DNA from: Rhodospirillales bacterium
GTDB lineage: Bacteria > Pseudomonadota > Alphaproteobacteria > Rhodospirillales > UBA2165
NCBI GenBank assembly: GCA_013204125.1
Contig: JABMOP010000448.1
Location: forward strand, 1 to 9,261
Direction: 5' to 3'
Length of the DNA stretch: 9,261 nt
In this document: positions 1 to 7,194 of the stretch, in pieces
How positions within the stretch are numbered: the stretch's first letter is position 1
Layout of the letters: each line of letters begins with the position of its first letter
Program-made: the position numbers and the translations under genes
Notes under the pieces: model-generated
Database searches by the model: none
What the model was told of the DNA's origin: nothing
The model's input: the letters and a program-made list of their open reading frames with translations, nothing else

Positions 1-1
1 A

Positions 2-115
2 TCGATCATGCCGACCATCGTCGGCGGCAATACCAATGCGCCTTCCATCATGATCGGCGAAAAAGCAGCCGATATGATTAAACAAGATGCGCATGGCGGA
101 GAGTTAGGAAAATGA
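2..115 (+). CDS. 3' end of an unidentified gene (partial, truncated by window start)
   Basis: An open frame runs in from the left edge and stops with TGA at 113-115, leaving 37 visible residues. The visible part contains MPTIVGGNTNAPSIMIGEKA and ends with ...GGELGK. Codon use matches the genes that follow, and the stop lies only 3 nt before the next start, so it is very probably the upstream member of the same operon as the CoA-transferase pair. The Shine-Dalgarno sequence of the next gene lies inside this coding end, which suggests translational coupling. I do not recognise the family from this tail: the Gly-rich stretch followed by an amphipathic helix would suit the end of a flavin- or nucleotide-binding enzyme, but that is a guess. 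Confidence 0.6.
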   Translation, partial: SIMPTIVGGNTNAPSIMIGEKAADMIKQDAHGGELGK

Positions 116-118
116 CAA

Positions 119-808
119 ATGATTGATAAACAAGTTCCCGATCTGGCGGCGGCCCTCGAAGGCGTTGAAGACGGATCGGTTGTTTTAGTTGGCGGTTTCG
201 GTGATGCCGGGGTTGCCAATGATTTGGTCCAGGCCCTGGTCGATCAAGGCGCCAAGAACCTGACCTTGGTCGGCAACGGCGCCATATCCGAAGTGGTCGG
301 CCATGGCCGGCTGATCGTCGAAGGCCGCGTCGATAAATTTATCGCCTCCTTCCCGAAGGGCCGGGGCTCCAGCCTGTTTGAACCCGGCGATGCATCCGAA
401 AATGTAGAATTGGAAATCGTACCACAAGGCACATTGGCCGAACGCATCCGCGCGGCGGGCGCCGGCATCCCCGGATTTTACACGGCGACGTCGTTTGGGA
501 CACCCCTCGGCGAAGGCAAGGAAGTGAAAGAATTTGACGGCGAAAACTATGTGTTGGAGCGCGCCATCAAGGCCGACGTCGCGTTGATCAAAGCCCGCAC
601 CGCCGATCGTTGGGGCAATCTTACCTACGCCAAGACGGCGCGTAATTTTAATCCGATCATGGCGATGGCGGCGAAGATGACGATTGTCCAGGTTTCCGAA
701 ATCGTCGAATTGGGCGAAATCGATCCCGAACAGATCGTCACCCCCGGCATATTCGTCGACCGGGTTGTCCTGGTGGCGGATGATCTGAGAGAGGAGAGCA
801 GGCAATGA
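119..808 (+). CDS. pcaI: 3-oxoacid (3-oxoadipate-type) CoA-transferase, subunit A
   Basis: This is the 229-residue alpha subunit of a class I CoA-transferase, which moves CoA from succinyl-CoA to a 3-oxoacid in the cytoplasm; length is normal for the family. Seen in the sequence: the glycine-rich CoA-binding loop VGGFGDAGVAND (24-35), SFPKG (77-81), the family signature PQGTLAERIRAAGAGIPGFY (102-121), and near the C-terminus DRWGNLTY, NFNPIMAMAAK and ELGEIDPEQIVTPGIFVDRV. The last three resemble PcaI of the beta-ketoadipate pathway more than acetoacetate transferases (ScoA/AtoD). The ATG at 119 has AGGAA (106-110) 8 nt upstream and GGAGAG (98-103) further up. It overlaps subunit B by 4 nt (ATGA at 805-808), as expected for a 1:1 complex. 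No other protocatechuate gene is visible, so the true 3-oxoacid may not be 3-oxoadipate. Confidence 0.93.
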   Translation: MIDKQVPDLAAALEGVEDGSVVLVGGFGDAGVANDLVQALVDQGAKNLTLVGNGAISEVVGHGRLIVEGRVDKFIASFPKGRGSSLFEPGDASENVELEIVPQGTLAERIRAAGAGIPGFYTATSFGTPLGEGKEVKEFDGENYVLERAIKADVALIKARTADRWGNLTYAKTARNFNPIMAMAAKMTIVQVSEIVELGEIDPEQIVTPGIFVDRVVLVADDLREESRQ

Positions 809-1506
809 GCGATTACAAGCCGCTAAACCGTCATCAAATCGCCTGGCGCACAGCCCAGGACATCGAAGACGGCGCTTACGTGAATTTGGGCGTCGGCATG
901 CCGATGGCAATTCCGCAGTATCTTCCCGACGGCCGTGAAATAGTCCTGCATAGCGAAAACGGACTTTTGGGGATGGGGCCGTCGCCGGCTAAGGAAGACG
1001 AAGACTGGGATCTTATTAACGCGGGGACCCGACCGACCACGTTATTGCCCGGCGGCAGTTTTTTCCACCATGCAGATTCCTTCTCAATTGTGCGCGGCGG
1101 GCATTTGGATATTAGTGTTCTCGGCGCCTTCCAAATTTCCGAAAAAGGCGACCTTGCCAATTGGAGCCTGGGGCCGGACGCCACGCGCACGCCGACCGTC
1201 GGCGGCGCCATGGATTTGGCAGTTGGCGCCAAACAAGTGTTTGTTATGACCGATCACAGCGCTAAGGATGGCGCCCCTAAAATTGTCGAGAATTGCACAT
1301 TGCCGCTGACCGGATTGGGCTGTGTCGATCGGATATATACGGATCTAGCGATCATCGATGTAACCAAAAACGGCTTGATTGTGCGCGAAATCGTTGACGG
1401 GTGCGGGTTTGAGGAAATTCAGGAAAAAACCGGCGCCGCCCTGCGCCTGGCCGATGATTGTCAGATATTATCGGCGCCGGACCTCGGCGAAGATGGAATA
1501 AAATAG
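805..1506 (+). CDS. pcaJ: 3-oxoacid (3-oxoadipate-type) CoA-transferase, subunit B
   Basis: This is the 233-residue catalytic beta subunit that pairs with the preceding gene. The GVGMP loop is at 29-33, followed by HSENGLLGMGPSPA (49-62). Glu51 (codon 955-957) is the conserved nucleophile that forms the glutamyl-CoA thioester in class I transferases. Further signatures are DLINAGTRPTTLLPGGSFFH, SIVRGGHLDISVLGAFQ, GDLANW, VGGAMDLAVGAK and CTLPLTG, all typical of PcaJ/ScoB. The ATG overlaps the stop of subunit A and is preceded by GAGGAGAG (791-798). The tail after about residue 212 (ADDCQILSAPDLGEDGIK) is slightly longer than I would expect for PcaJ. All key residues are present, so this pair should be an active transferase. 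The exact 3-oxoacid is not determined by the sequence. Confidence 0.93.
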   Translation: MSDYKPLNRHQIAWRTAQDIEDGAYVNLGVGMPMAIPQYLPDGREIVLHSENGLLGMGPSPAKEDEDWDLINAGTRPTTLLPGGSFFHHADSFSIVRGGHLDISVLGAFQISEKGDLANWSLGPDATRTPTVGGAMDLAVGAKQVFVMTDHSAKDGAPKIVENCTLPLTGLGCVDRIYTDLAIIDVTKNGLIVREIVDGCGFEEIQEKTGAALRLADDCQILSAPDLGEDGIK

Positions 1507-1611
1507 ATGCTACGCAGTGTCAGAATTGCGAGGTTCTCGCCTATTGTCCAAAATAATATTTATCTGTAAGGTGTCGCCTAGTTAAATAAATTTATGGGAG
1601 GTTTTTTAAAA
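1507..1611 (+). promoter_or_regulatory. AT-rich leader before the TRAP transporter genes
   Basis: This 105-nt gap between the CoA-transferase pair and the TRAP genes is clearly more AT-rich than its surroundings, especially 1550-1611. It could hold a separate promoter; the best sigma70-like pair I can find is TTGTCC (1544-1549) and TAAGGT (1567-1572) with 17-nt spacing, which is weak. A small perfect inverted repeat GCGAG-GTT-CTCGC (1528-1540) lies early in the gap but has no T-run behind it. The strong Shine-Dalgarno sequence GGGAGG (1596-1601) belongs to the binding-protein gene. Whether the TRAP genes are co-transcribed with the upstream pair is open. Confidence 0.35.
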
Positions 1612-2658
1612 ATGAAATACGGTTTGATTTTAGCCGCCGGTGCGTTTGCGTTGGCCGCATCAACCACGGGCATGACCGTCGGATCGAACGGCGCTTACGC
1701 CAAAAATGTAAATATCAAACTCAGCTATTGGGTGCCACCGCGCCACTTTCTGACCCCCGGCTATAAAGAATGGGCCGCGTCCGTGGAAAAGGCTTCGGGC
1801 GGCACCATCACGACGACACTTTTCCCGTCCAGCCAATTGGGTTCGGGCCGCGACCATTACGACATGGTCAAGCGCGGCATCGCCGGAATGGGCCTGATCA
1901 ATCCAGGTTATACCCCAGGCCGCTTCCCGGTTCTCGCCGCGTCCGATTTGCCGTTTACCAACAAAGACAGCCTGGCCGGCGCCAAGGCGCTGACCAGATG
2001 GTACGCCAAATACGAAGCGAAAGAGATGAAAGACCATTATGTCTGTCACATTTTTACGCATGACCTTGGGACTATCCACACCACCAAGAAGCTGATCAGG
2101 GTGCCCTCCGACATCAAGGGGCTGAATATTCGCTCCGCCAATCAGACCATGTCGCAATACATATCGTCTCTAGACGGCAACCCGGTGCAGGTTCCCATCA
2201 TGGAAGCCAAGGATACATTGGCCAAAGGCATCACCGACGGCATCACCGTGACCATGGGCGGCTTGGCCGGCACGTTCAAATTTAAGGACGTCACCAAATT
2301 CACTCTCGATGTACCTCTCTACGTGTCAACTTTCGAGCACGGCATTACCGAGCGTCTGTACGATGGTATGGACGCCAAGCAGCGCCGGGTGATCGACGAT
2401 CATTGCACGCCGGAATGGTCTGCAAAGGTCTATAAATACTGGTACGATGCGGACATTAAAGATCAAGCCACTAGCCGCCAACTCCCGGACCATACTTGGA
2501 CCAAGCCGAACGCGGATGAACTGAAACTGTGGCGCAAATCCGCAGAGCCGGTGGTCTCGTTGTGGAAAGCTGCCGTAACGAAGGCAGGTTATGACGCGGA
2601 CAAAGTTCTGGCCGAACTTCATGCAGAACTGAAGGCTGACGGCGCCTTGTTCGAATAA
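1612..2658 (+). CDS. dctP: TRAP transporter periplasmic solute-binding protein (DctP family)
   Basis: This periplasmic receptor delivers a carboxylate to the TRAP membrane subunits encoded next. I take ATG 1612 (348 residues) rather than ATG 1594, because the Shine-Dalgarno GGGAGG at 1596-1601 lies 10 nt before 1612 and would otherwise be inside the gene. This start also gives a clean signal peptide: MKYG, a hydrophobic run (about 4-18), and an AYA cleavage site near residue 30. The mature protein shows LSYWVPPRHFLTPGYKEWAA (38-57), FPSSQLGSGRDHYDMVKRG, and DLGTIHTTKKLIRVPSDIKG followed by LNIRSANQT. Arg174 in that last motif matches the conserved DctP arginine that clamps the substrate carboxylate. 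The ligand is not predictable by eye. Two cysteines (about 145 and 265) could form a disulfide in the periplasm, which is speculative. Confidence 0.93.
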   Translation: MKYGLILAAGAFALAASTTGMTVGSNGAYAKNVNIKLSYWVPPRHFLTPGYKEWAASVEKASGGTITTTLFPSSQLGSGRDHYDMVKRGIAGMGLINPGYTPGRFPVLAASDLPFTNKDSLAGAKALTRWYAKYEAKEMKDHYVCHIFTHDLGTIHTTKKLIRVPSDIKGLNIRSANQTMSQYISSLDGNPVQVPIMEAKDTLAKGITDGITVTMGGLAGTFKFKDVTKFTLDVPLYVSTFEHGITERLYDGMDAKQRRVIDDHCTPEWSAKVYKYWYDADIKDQATSRQLPDHTWTKPNADELKLWRKSAEPVVSLWKAAVTKAGYDADKVLAELHAELKADGALFE

Positions 2659-2667
2659 ATTCTTGGC

Positions 2668-2701
2668 ACGGCGCTCGTCCTTGTTAGGCGGGCGCCGTTT
2701 C
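2668..2701 (+). terminator. Intercistronic hairpin between TRAP binding protein and membrane subunits
   Basis: An imperfect inverted repeat forms a stem of about 12 pairs: ACGGCGC (2668-2674) pairs perfectly with GCGCCGT (2692-2698). The helix continues inward through 2675-2679 and 2687-2691 with two G-U pairs, leaving a 7-nt loop (2680-2686). It is followed only by TTTC, so it is at best a leaky terminator. Its place just after the binding-protein stop suits a role seen in many transporter operons, namely partial termination or 3' protection so that the binding protein is made in excess over the membrane subunits. The function is inferred. Confidence 0.55.
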
Positions 2702-2723
2702 ATGTCTCTGGGGGCTTTCAAAC

Positions 2724-3221
2724 GTGGACAAAACTATAATCATCGTCGAAAAAACGGCGGGGTATTGCATTGGCTTTCTTGCCATTATCACCTTTACCGA
2801 AGCCATTCTGCGCTACGTCCTCCAAACCCATATTCCCGATAGCTTTGTGCTCGGCCAGATGATGCAGGGTATTGCCATCTGCTGGGGCATTGCGACGACA
2901 ACCTATGCGGACCGTCAGATCACCGTCGATATCCTTTATGAATTTGGCGGGAATGTTATGCGCCGCGTTTGTGATTTCGTCGGCTATACGGTCAATCTCG
3001 GATTCATGGCGGCCTTCGGCTATGCCATCACATTCAAGGTGTTCGATATTCTGGAAGCCGGTGAAATTTCAAATGATTTGGCGATCCCGCTTTGGACAGG
3101 CTACACATTGGCGTCCATCGGTATCTTAGCTGCCGTGCTCATGTCTGCGATCCGGTGGTGGCAAGTCATTGTCCAACACCAATCTGTTCACCAACACGGG
3201 CTGGAAGGTGTGGAGCAATGA
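2724..3221 (+). CDS. dctQ: TRAP transporter small membrane subunit (DctQ family)
   Basis: This 165-residue inner-membrane protein is the small subunit that pairs with DctM in the sodium-driven TRAP carrier. Four hydrophobic segments are visible at about 11-32, 41-60, 83-104 and 122-144, the expected DctQ topology. TYADRQITVDILYE (60-73), after the second segment, matches the conserved DctQ loop where a charged residue precedes VD. The start is GTG (2724-2726); GGGGG at 2710-2714 can serve as the Shine-Dalgarno sequence, and I see no better ATG. It lies 65 nt after the binding protein, with a hairpin between, and overlaps the next gene by 4 nt (ATGA). The His/Gln-rich C-terminal tail (about 150-165) is cytoplasmic and variable in the family. 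Confidence 0.9.
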   Translation: MDKTIIIVEKTAGYCIGFLAIITFTEAILRYVLQTHIPDSFVLGQMMQGIAICWGIATTTYADRQITVDILYEFGGNVMRRVCDFVGYTVNLGFMAAFGYAITFKVFDILEAGEISNDLAIPLWTGYTLASIGILAAVLMSAIRWWQVIVQHQSVHQHGLEGVEQ

Positions 3222-4534
3222 ACGAGCCAACTCTCGTCGCCCTTATCGCCAGCCTGGTGGTGGTTGCGTTTATGCTCATGCGGGTGCCCATTGCCATTGC
3301 GCTCGGCAGTGTCGCCGTGGTCGGCTTTGCCTATATGGTCGATGTCGAAGCCGCCATCGGCATATTGATAGACTCGCCGATCCGCACGGTCACCAATTTC
3401 AATTTCAGCGTTATTCCCATGTTCGTTCTTATGGGTATATTGGTTAGCGCCGGCGGTATGAGCCGCGAATTGTTTCGCGCCGCCAATGCCTGGGTCGGGC
3501 ACATGCCCGGCGGTATGGCTATGGCGACGATCCTTGCCTGCGGTGGATTTGCCGCCATCAACGGATCTTCCATCGCGACGGCGGCGACCATGACCAATGT
3601 TGCGCTGCCGGAAATGCGGCGCGTCGGCTACCATCCCGGCTTATCGGCAGGGGTGATCGCGTCCGGCGGCACTTTGGGTATCATGATTCCACCCTCGGTG
3701 ATGTTCATTTTATATGCCATCATCACTGAAAACGATGTGGCGACTCTGTTTCTTGCGGGAATTATCCCGGGGCTTCTGGCCATTGTCCTTTACTGCATCA
3801 CCATCCAAGTTCTTTACCATTATAAGAAAAATTGGATGCCGCGCAGCCAGCGCGCGGATAAGAAGGAACGCTGGGACAGCCTCAAAGACGTATGGGCGAC
3901 GCTCGTTCTGTTTTTTCTGGTGATCGGCAGCATCTATGCCGGCCTCGTCACCATTGTCGAAGCGGCGGGGCTCGGTGTTCTGGGTGCCCTCGTCATCAGT
4001 TTTGCCCGCAAGCGCTTGACCTGGAAAGTGACGGTCGATGCGTTGGTGGAAAGTTTGCGCAATTCGTCGGCCATATTTTTTATCCTTATCGCCGCCTTCC
4101 TGTTCCAGTATTTTCTGGCAGTCACCCAAGCGCCGCAGCTTCTGGCCGGGTTTCTCGGCGAACTGGAATTAGGGCCCACCGGGATCATCATCCTGATTAT
4201 GATTTTCTATATCCTGGCCGGCATGTTCGTCGATGGGCTTGCCGTGATCTTGCTGACCATCCCGATTTTTTATCCGGTGGTTGTGGGGCTGGGCTTCGAT
4301 CCGATCTGGTTCGGCGTTCTGGTGGTCATGACGGTAGAAATCGGCCTGATATCACCGCCGATCGGCATGATCTGTTTCATCATGAACAACATGGTGCGCG
4401 ATATTGGATTGGTGAACATCTATAAGGGCGTGCTGCCCTTCATGTGCGCCGATTTTATCCGCCTCTCTTTGTTGGTGGCGTTCCCCTCCCTTGCCCTTTA
4501 TATCCCCAAAACGATGGGCTGGGCCGGGCAATGA
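3218..4534 (+). CDS. dctM: TRAP transporter large membrane subunit (DctM family)
   Basis: This 438-residue transport subunit of the TRAP carrier is a polytopic inner-membrane protein of about the usual length (roughly 425-440). I start it at ATG 3218, inside the ATGA overlap with the small subunit and with GGAG at 3212-3215. The open frame extends upstream to 3092, but that would overlap the small subunit by 130 nt and adds a non-hydrophobic, Cys-rich leader unlike DctM. Family marks include NGSSIATAATM (115-125), ASGGTLGIMIPPSVMFILYA (148-167) and, in the second half, EIGLISPPIGMICF (374-387). The two PP motifs are the repeated helical hairpins of the elevator-type transport core. It ends 6 nt from the end of the opposite-strand ligase gene, leaving almost no room for a terminator. 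Confidence 0.93.
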   Translation: MNEPTLVALIASLVVVAFMLMRVPIAIALGSVAVVGFAYMVDVEAAIGILIDSPIRTVTNFNFSVIPMFVLMGILVSAGGMSRELFRAANAWVGHMPGGMAMATILACGGFAAINGSSIATAATMTNVALPEMRRVGYHPGLSAGVIASGGTLGIMIPPSVMFILYAIITENDVATLFLAGIIPGLLAIVLYCITIQVLYHYKKNWMPRSQRADKKERWDSLKDVWATLVLFFLVIGSIYAGLVTIVEAAGLGVLGALVISFARKRLTWKVTVDALVESLRNSSAIFFILIAAFLFQYFLAVTQAPQLLAGFLGELELGPTGIIILIMIFYILAGMFVDGLAVILLTIPIFYPVVVGLGFDPIWFGVLVVMTVEIGLISPPIGMICFIMNNMVRDIGLVNIYKGVLPFMCADFIRLSLLVAFPSLALYIPKTMGWAGQ

Positions 4535-4540
4535 GCGTAA

Positions 4541-6073
4541 TCATGCATCGCCGGACAGCATCCGGCGCAAATCCTTCTTGACGATTTTGCCGGTTTCATT
4601 GATCGGCAATTCGTCCATGAAGTGCACCGATTTTGGGATTTTATAGCCGGCCAGCTTGTCCCGGCAATAATCGATCAATTCGGCTTCGCTGCAATCGCCG
4701 GCGGCGACCACACAGGCAACCACCTTTTCGCCCCATTCGTCGTCGGCAATGCCAACAACGGCGGCATTGGTGATTTTATCGTGAGACATCAGCACCGGTT
4801 CAATCTCGGCAGGATAGACGTTGATGCCGCCGGTTTTGATCATGTCGCGTTTGCGGCCCGCAAGAAAGATATAACCATCTTCATCAATGCGCGCCAAATC
4901 GCCGGTCATTAGCCAGCCATCGCGCAAAGTCTCCGCAGTCTCTTCCGGCCGTTGCCAATAACCTTTGAACACCGAAGGGCCGGAGATTGCGAGGTCGCCG
5001 ATTTCACCGGCCGGCACCGGGCGCATATCGACGTCCATGGCCTCGATCCGATACAACATGCCGGCCCGACCGAGCGAGCTTAGCCGTTCCGCATAGGCCG
5101 GATTGTCCAGCGCGAGGCGAAAATCATCCGGTTTTAAAAAACTGATCCGCCCGCCCGCTTCGGACGAGCCATAGCCGCCATGGAGGCCCGCGCTGAAGGT
5201 TTTTTGCGCGAGCAATGGTTGGATGACTTCCAAGCGGTTGCCGCTAAAACTTCGGAGGCTGGATAAATCGTAATTGTTCAAATCCGGATATTCGGCCAGG
5301 CGTTTTAAAAGGGATTCCATGGCATAGCCGACGGTGATGCGTTCGCGCTCGATCAGGCCTAAGTATTCTTTTGCATCAAATTTCGGCATCATCACGAAGG
5401 GGACGCCGCGCAGGACGTAGCGCGATAGCTCGGAAATTGCCATGCCTGCCGCCAGGGGCGAAGTGATCGACGCCAGATCATCTTCGACCAAGGGTTGTTC
5501 GTTCAGATAAATGAGCGCCGCCATGATGAAATTACGGTGGGTGCGCACACATCCTTTGGGCGCGCCGGTGGTGCCGCTGGTATATTTTATAGTCAGATCA
5601 TCATCGGGATCGATGGTGACGTCCGGCTCTTCAGGCGACGCCTCGGCCAATAATGTTTTGTAGTCGAATTCACGTCCGTGTCCGTCGCCGACACCGATGA
5701 TGCATTGAACCGTTTCCAGCTGGTCACCGATTTCATCCAGCAAATGGGCCGCCGCCGCCTCGACAATGATGTATTTGGCGCCGAGATCATTTGCCACATA
5801 GGCGATTTCGGACGGGACCGAGCTAGGCATGACCGGCGCCGAGATGCAGCCGATTTTGGCGAGGCCGTAATAGACCTCGATGAATTCCACCGAATTATTT
5901 AAGATCATCAAGGCCCGGTCACCCGGCCCGGCGCCTTGGCCTAAGAGCGCATTGGCAAAGCGGTTGGCGCCGCCGTTCAACTCGCCCCAGGTCAAACGCT
6001 GATTACCAAACACCAATGCGTCGCCGCCGGGGTTATGTTTCCCGTTATGTGCGAGCGTATCGCCGATCAGCAT
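4541..6073 (-). CDS. Acyl-CoA ligase / AMP-forming CoA synthetase (ANL superfamily)
   Basis: This 510-residue cytoplasmic enzyme should activate a carboxylic acid with ATP and CoA, via an acyl-adenylate, to an acyl-CoA. The ANL motifs are all present: P-loop YTSGTTGAPKG (164-174), GGYGSSEAGG (299-308), the hinge region TGDLARIDEDGYIFLAGR (390-407), DMIKTGGINVYPAEIE (410-425) and INETGKIVKKDLR (491-503). Lys496 (codon 4586-4588) is the catalytic lysine of the adenylation step. Length and motif spelling suit medium-chain, aromatic or alicyclic acid ligases, but the acid-binding pocket cannot be read by eye. The ATG at 6073 has AGAGGGG (6079-6085) 5 nt upstream on this strand. It reads divergently from the IpdAB-like pair and converges on the TRAP genes, fitting one uptake-and-activation pathway. 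Confidence 0.92.
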   Translation of the reverse strand: MLIGDTLAHNGKHNPGGDALVFGNQRLTWGELNGGANRFANALLGQGAGPGDRALMILNNSVEFIEVYYGLAKIGCISAPVMPSSVPSEIAYVANDLGAKYIIVEAAAAHLLDEIGDQLETVQCIIGVGDGHGREFDYKTLLAEASPEEPDVTIDPDDDLTIKYTSGTTGAPKGCVRTHRNFIMAALIYLNEQPLVEDDLASITSPLAAGMAISELSRYVLRGVPFVMMPKFDAKEYLGLIERERITVGYAMESLLKRLAEYPDLNNYDLSSLRSFSGNRLEVIQPLLAQKTFSAGLHGGYGSSEAGGRISFLKPDDFRLALDNPAYAERLSSLGRAGMLYRIEAMDVDMRPVPAGEIGDLAISGPSVFKGYWQRPEETAETLRDGWLMTGDLARIDEDGYIFLAGRKRDMIKTGGINVYPAEIEPVLMSHDKITNAAVVGIADDEWGEKVVACVVAAGDCSEAELIDYCRDKLAGYKIPKSVHFMDELPINETGKIVKKDLRRMLSGDA

Positions 6074-6232
6074 GTGTGCCCCTCTGCCTTGTTGCTAATC
6101 ATTTTCAAAAAATTTAAAGGCAAGTAAATCATTGCATAGATGCTACCAACTTTTAAAATAATAACAGGCATATTAAGGGAGCAAAGCCCGTGGGACACAT
6201 ACCCAAAGGGCTTCTAACAAAGACAGGACCAC
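6074..6232. promoter_or_regulatory. Divergent AT-rich promoter region between ligase and IpdAB-like pair
   Basis: This 159-bp region is the only place where two genes diverge in the window, so it should hold promoters for both. It is markedly AT-rich from 6100 to 6175. For the plus strand, TAAAAT (6154-6159) is a good -10 match, with a weak TTGCAT (6132-6137) 16 nt upstream. For the minus strand I see no convincing pair, only TTGCCT-like sequence near 6115-6122. A short inverted repeat GCAT-AG-ATGC (6134-6143) overlaps the plus-strand promoter candidate but is too small to call an operator. No regulator gene lies in the window. Confidence 0.5.
6184..6213 (+). promoter_or_regulatory. Hairpin in the leader of the IpdA-like gene
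   Basis: AAGCCC (6184-6189) pairs with GGGCTT (6208-6213). Inside it TGGG (6191-6194) pairs with CCCA (6202-6205), leaving a small internal loop and a 7-nt apical loop. It sits 19 nt before the ATG at 6233, and its 5' arm follows a strong Shine-Dalgarno-like AAGGGAG (6175-6181). That sequence is 8 nt before a GTG at 6190, which opens a 17-codon frame (MGHIPKGLLTKTGPHGR) ending at TAA 6241-6243, inside the IpdA-like gene. Leader structure or translational coupling is possible; neither is shown. Confidence 0.35.
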
Positions 6233-7180
6233 ATGGCCGATAAAATATACAAACACATGATCCCGCTCGAGCAGCAATTGCCGGAAAATTTCGGACGTAG
6301 ATCAAAAATTATCGATCTCGAAGACGCCGGCAAGATCATCGCTGGACAAAAAATTGTCGGCATATCCGGGTCGCACTCGATGGACGGCGCTTTGGCTTTG
6401 ATCCGCGCCGCCATTCGCAACGGCGCCAAAAACATGACTTTGGTGCCGCCGACCACCACCTCGATCGCGGCTGATATCTGGATGGCCGCCGGCGCATTGG
6501 AAAAGCTCTACCTTTCCTATGTGGGATTTGAATTTCTCGGCATGGCGCCGAGCTTCCGAAAGGCCGCCGAAGACGGCACCGTTAATATCGTCGAAGCGGA
6601 CGAGCCCTTTATCCAATTAGGCGTCCAAGCAGCGGCGGGCGGACGGCCGTTTAATGTCATTCAATATATTTGGGAAGCGACCGATCATCCGAAGCTCAAT
6701 CCGGAAATTAAGACCGTAACTGATCCATTCACCGGCGATACAGTTTACGCCATTCCGGCCTTGAAATTGGATGTCGCCCTTATCCATGCGCAAGCTTGCG
6801 ATCCATATGGCAACGCCCAATGCTGGGGCGGCAATCGGCAGGAACCGGACAAATGCAAGGCGGCGGATTTGGTCATCATCCAGGCCGATGAAATTGTCGG
6901 CCCCGATGTGATCGAAGCGGACGCAACAAGAACCACGGTTCCGGGCAGTTTGGTCGATCATGTGGTGCATGTGCCGTTCGGCGCGCATCCGACATTTTCG
7001 TCCCGCAATTACGCGGTGGATGAGGCGCATTTGCGCGAATATCTTAAATTATGCCGGGATGGGGACGCCCAAAAATATCTCGATAAATATGTGTTTGGAC
7101 CGAAAGATCATTACGAATATTTAGATTTGGTCGGCGGTACCAAGCGGATGCATGAATTACGCGCCATGTTGGCGAGCTAG
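6233..7180 (+). CDS. CoA-transferase-fold subunit A, IpdA/glutaconate-CoA-transferase-alpha-like
   Basis: This 315-residue protein has the class I CoA-transferase alpha fold of the glutaconate CoA-transferase/IpdA type, not the PcaI type found at the left end of the window. Seen: IVGISGSHSMDGALALIRAA (41-60) as the glycine-rich loop, NIVEADEPFIQLGVQAAAGG (118-137), AIPALKLDVALIHAQACDPY (173-192) with GNAQ following, and an extended C-terminus from about 255. Glu124 (codon 6602-6604), in the EADE motif before LGVQAAA, lines up with the IpdA segment (EMDEG...LRCGLQAAA, as recalled) carrying the catalytic glutamate reported for the mycobacterial ring-cleaving hydrolase. Start ATG 6233 has AGGA at 6225-6228. 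The B subunit follows 14 nt downstream. I favour an IpdA-like hydrolase subunit; a true transferase cannot be excluded from this subunit alone. Confidence 0.85.
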   Translation: MADKIYKHMIPLEQQLPENFGRRSKIIDLEDAGKIIAGQKIVGISGSHSMDGALALIRAAIRNGAKNMTLVPPTTTSIAADIWMAAGALEKLYLSYVGFEFLGMAPSFRKAAEDGTVNIVEADEPFIQLGVQAAAGGRPFNVIQYIWEATDHPKLNPEIKTVTDPFTGDTVYAIPALKLDVALIHAQACDPYGNAQCWGGNRQEPDKCKAADLVIIQADEIVGPDVIEADATRTTVPGSLVDHVVHVPFGAHPTFSSRNYAVDEAHLREYLKLCRDGDAQKYLDKYVFGPKDHYEYLDLVGGTKRMHELRAMLAS

Positions 7181-7194
7181 GGGAGAAGCGGGAC

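Noticed and set aside
185..910. Long minus-strand open frame (241 codons) opposite the CoA-transferase subunit A gene
   Set aside because: Its product is Arg/His/Asp-rich low-complexity sequence with no recognisable motif, and it lies opposite a gene with clear family signatures. It is a high-GC shadow frame.
1528..1540. Inverted repeat GCGAG-GTT-CTCGC after the pcaJ-like gene as a terminator
   Set aside because: The stem is only 5 bp with a 3-nt loop and there is no T-run after it; too weak to call.
1660..2157. Minus-strand 165-codon frame opposite the TRAP binding protein
   Set aside because: No domain or plausible ribosome site; it mirrors the codon bias of the real gene.
3092..3217. Upstream extension of the large TRAP subunit
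   Set aside because: It would overlap the small subunit by 130 nt in another frame and adds a Cys/Arg-rich leader. ATG 3218 with a GGAG and ATGA overlap is far better.
3892..4425. Plus-strand 177-codon frame inside the large TRAP subunit
   Set aside because: It is an out-of-frame shadow rich in Arg, His and Ser; the overlapping frame encodes conserved DctM segments.
6134..6143. GCATAGATGC palindrome as a regulator operator
   Set aside because: Half-sites of 4 bp are expected by chance, and no second copy or regulator gene supports it.
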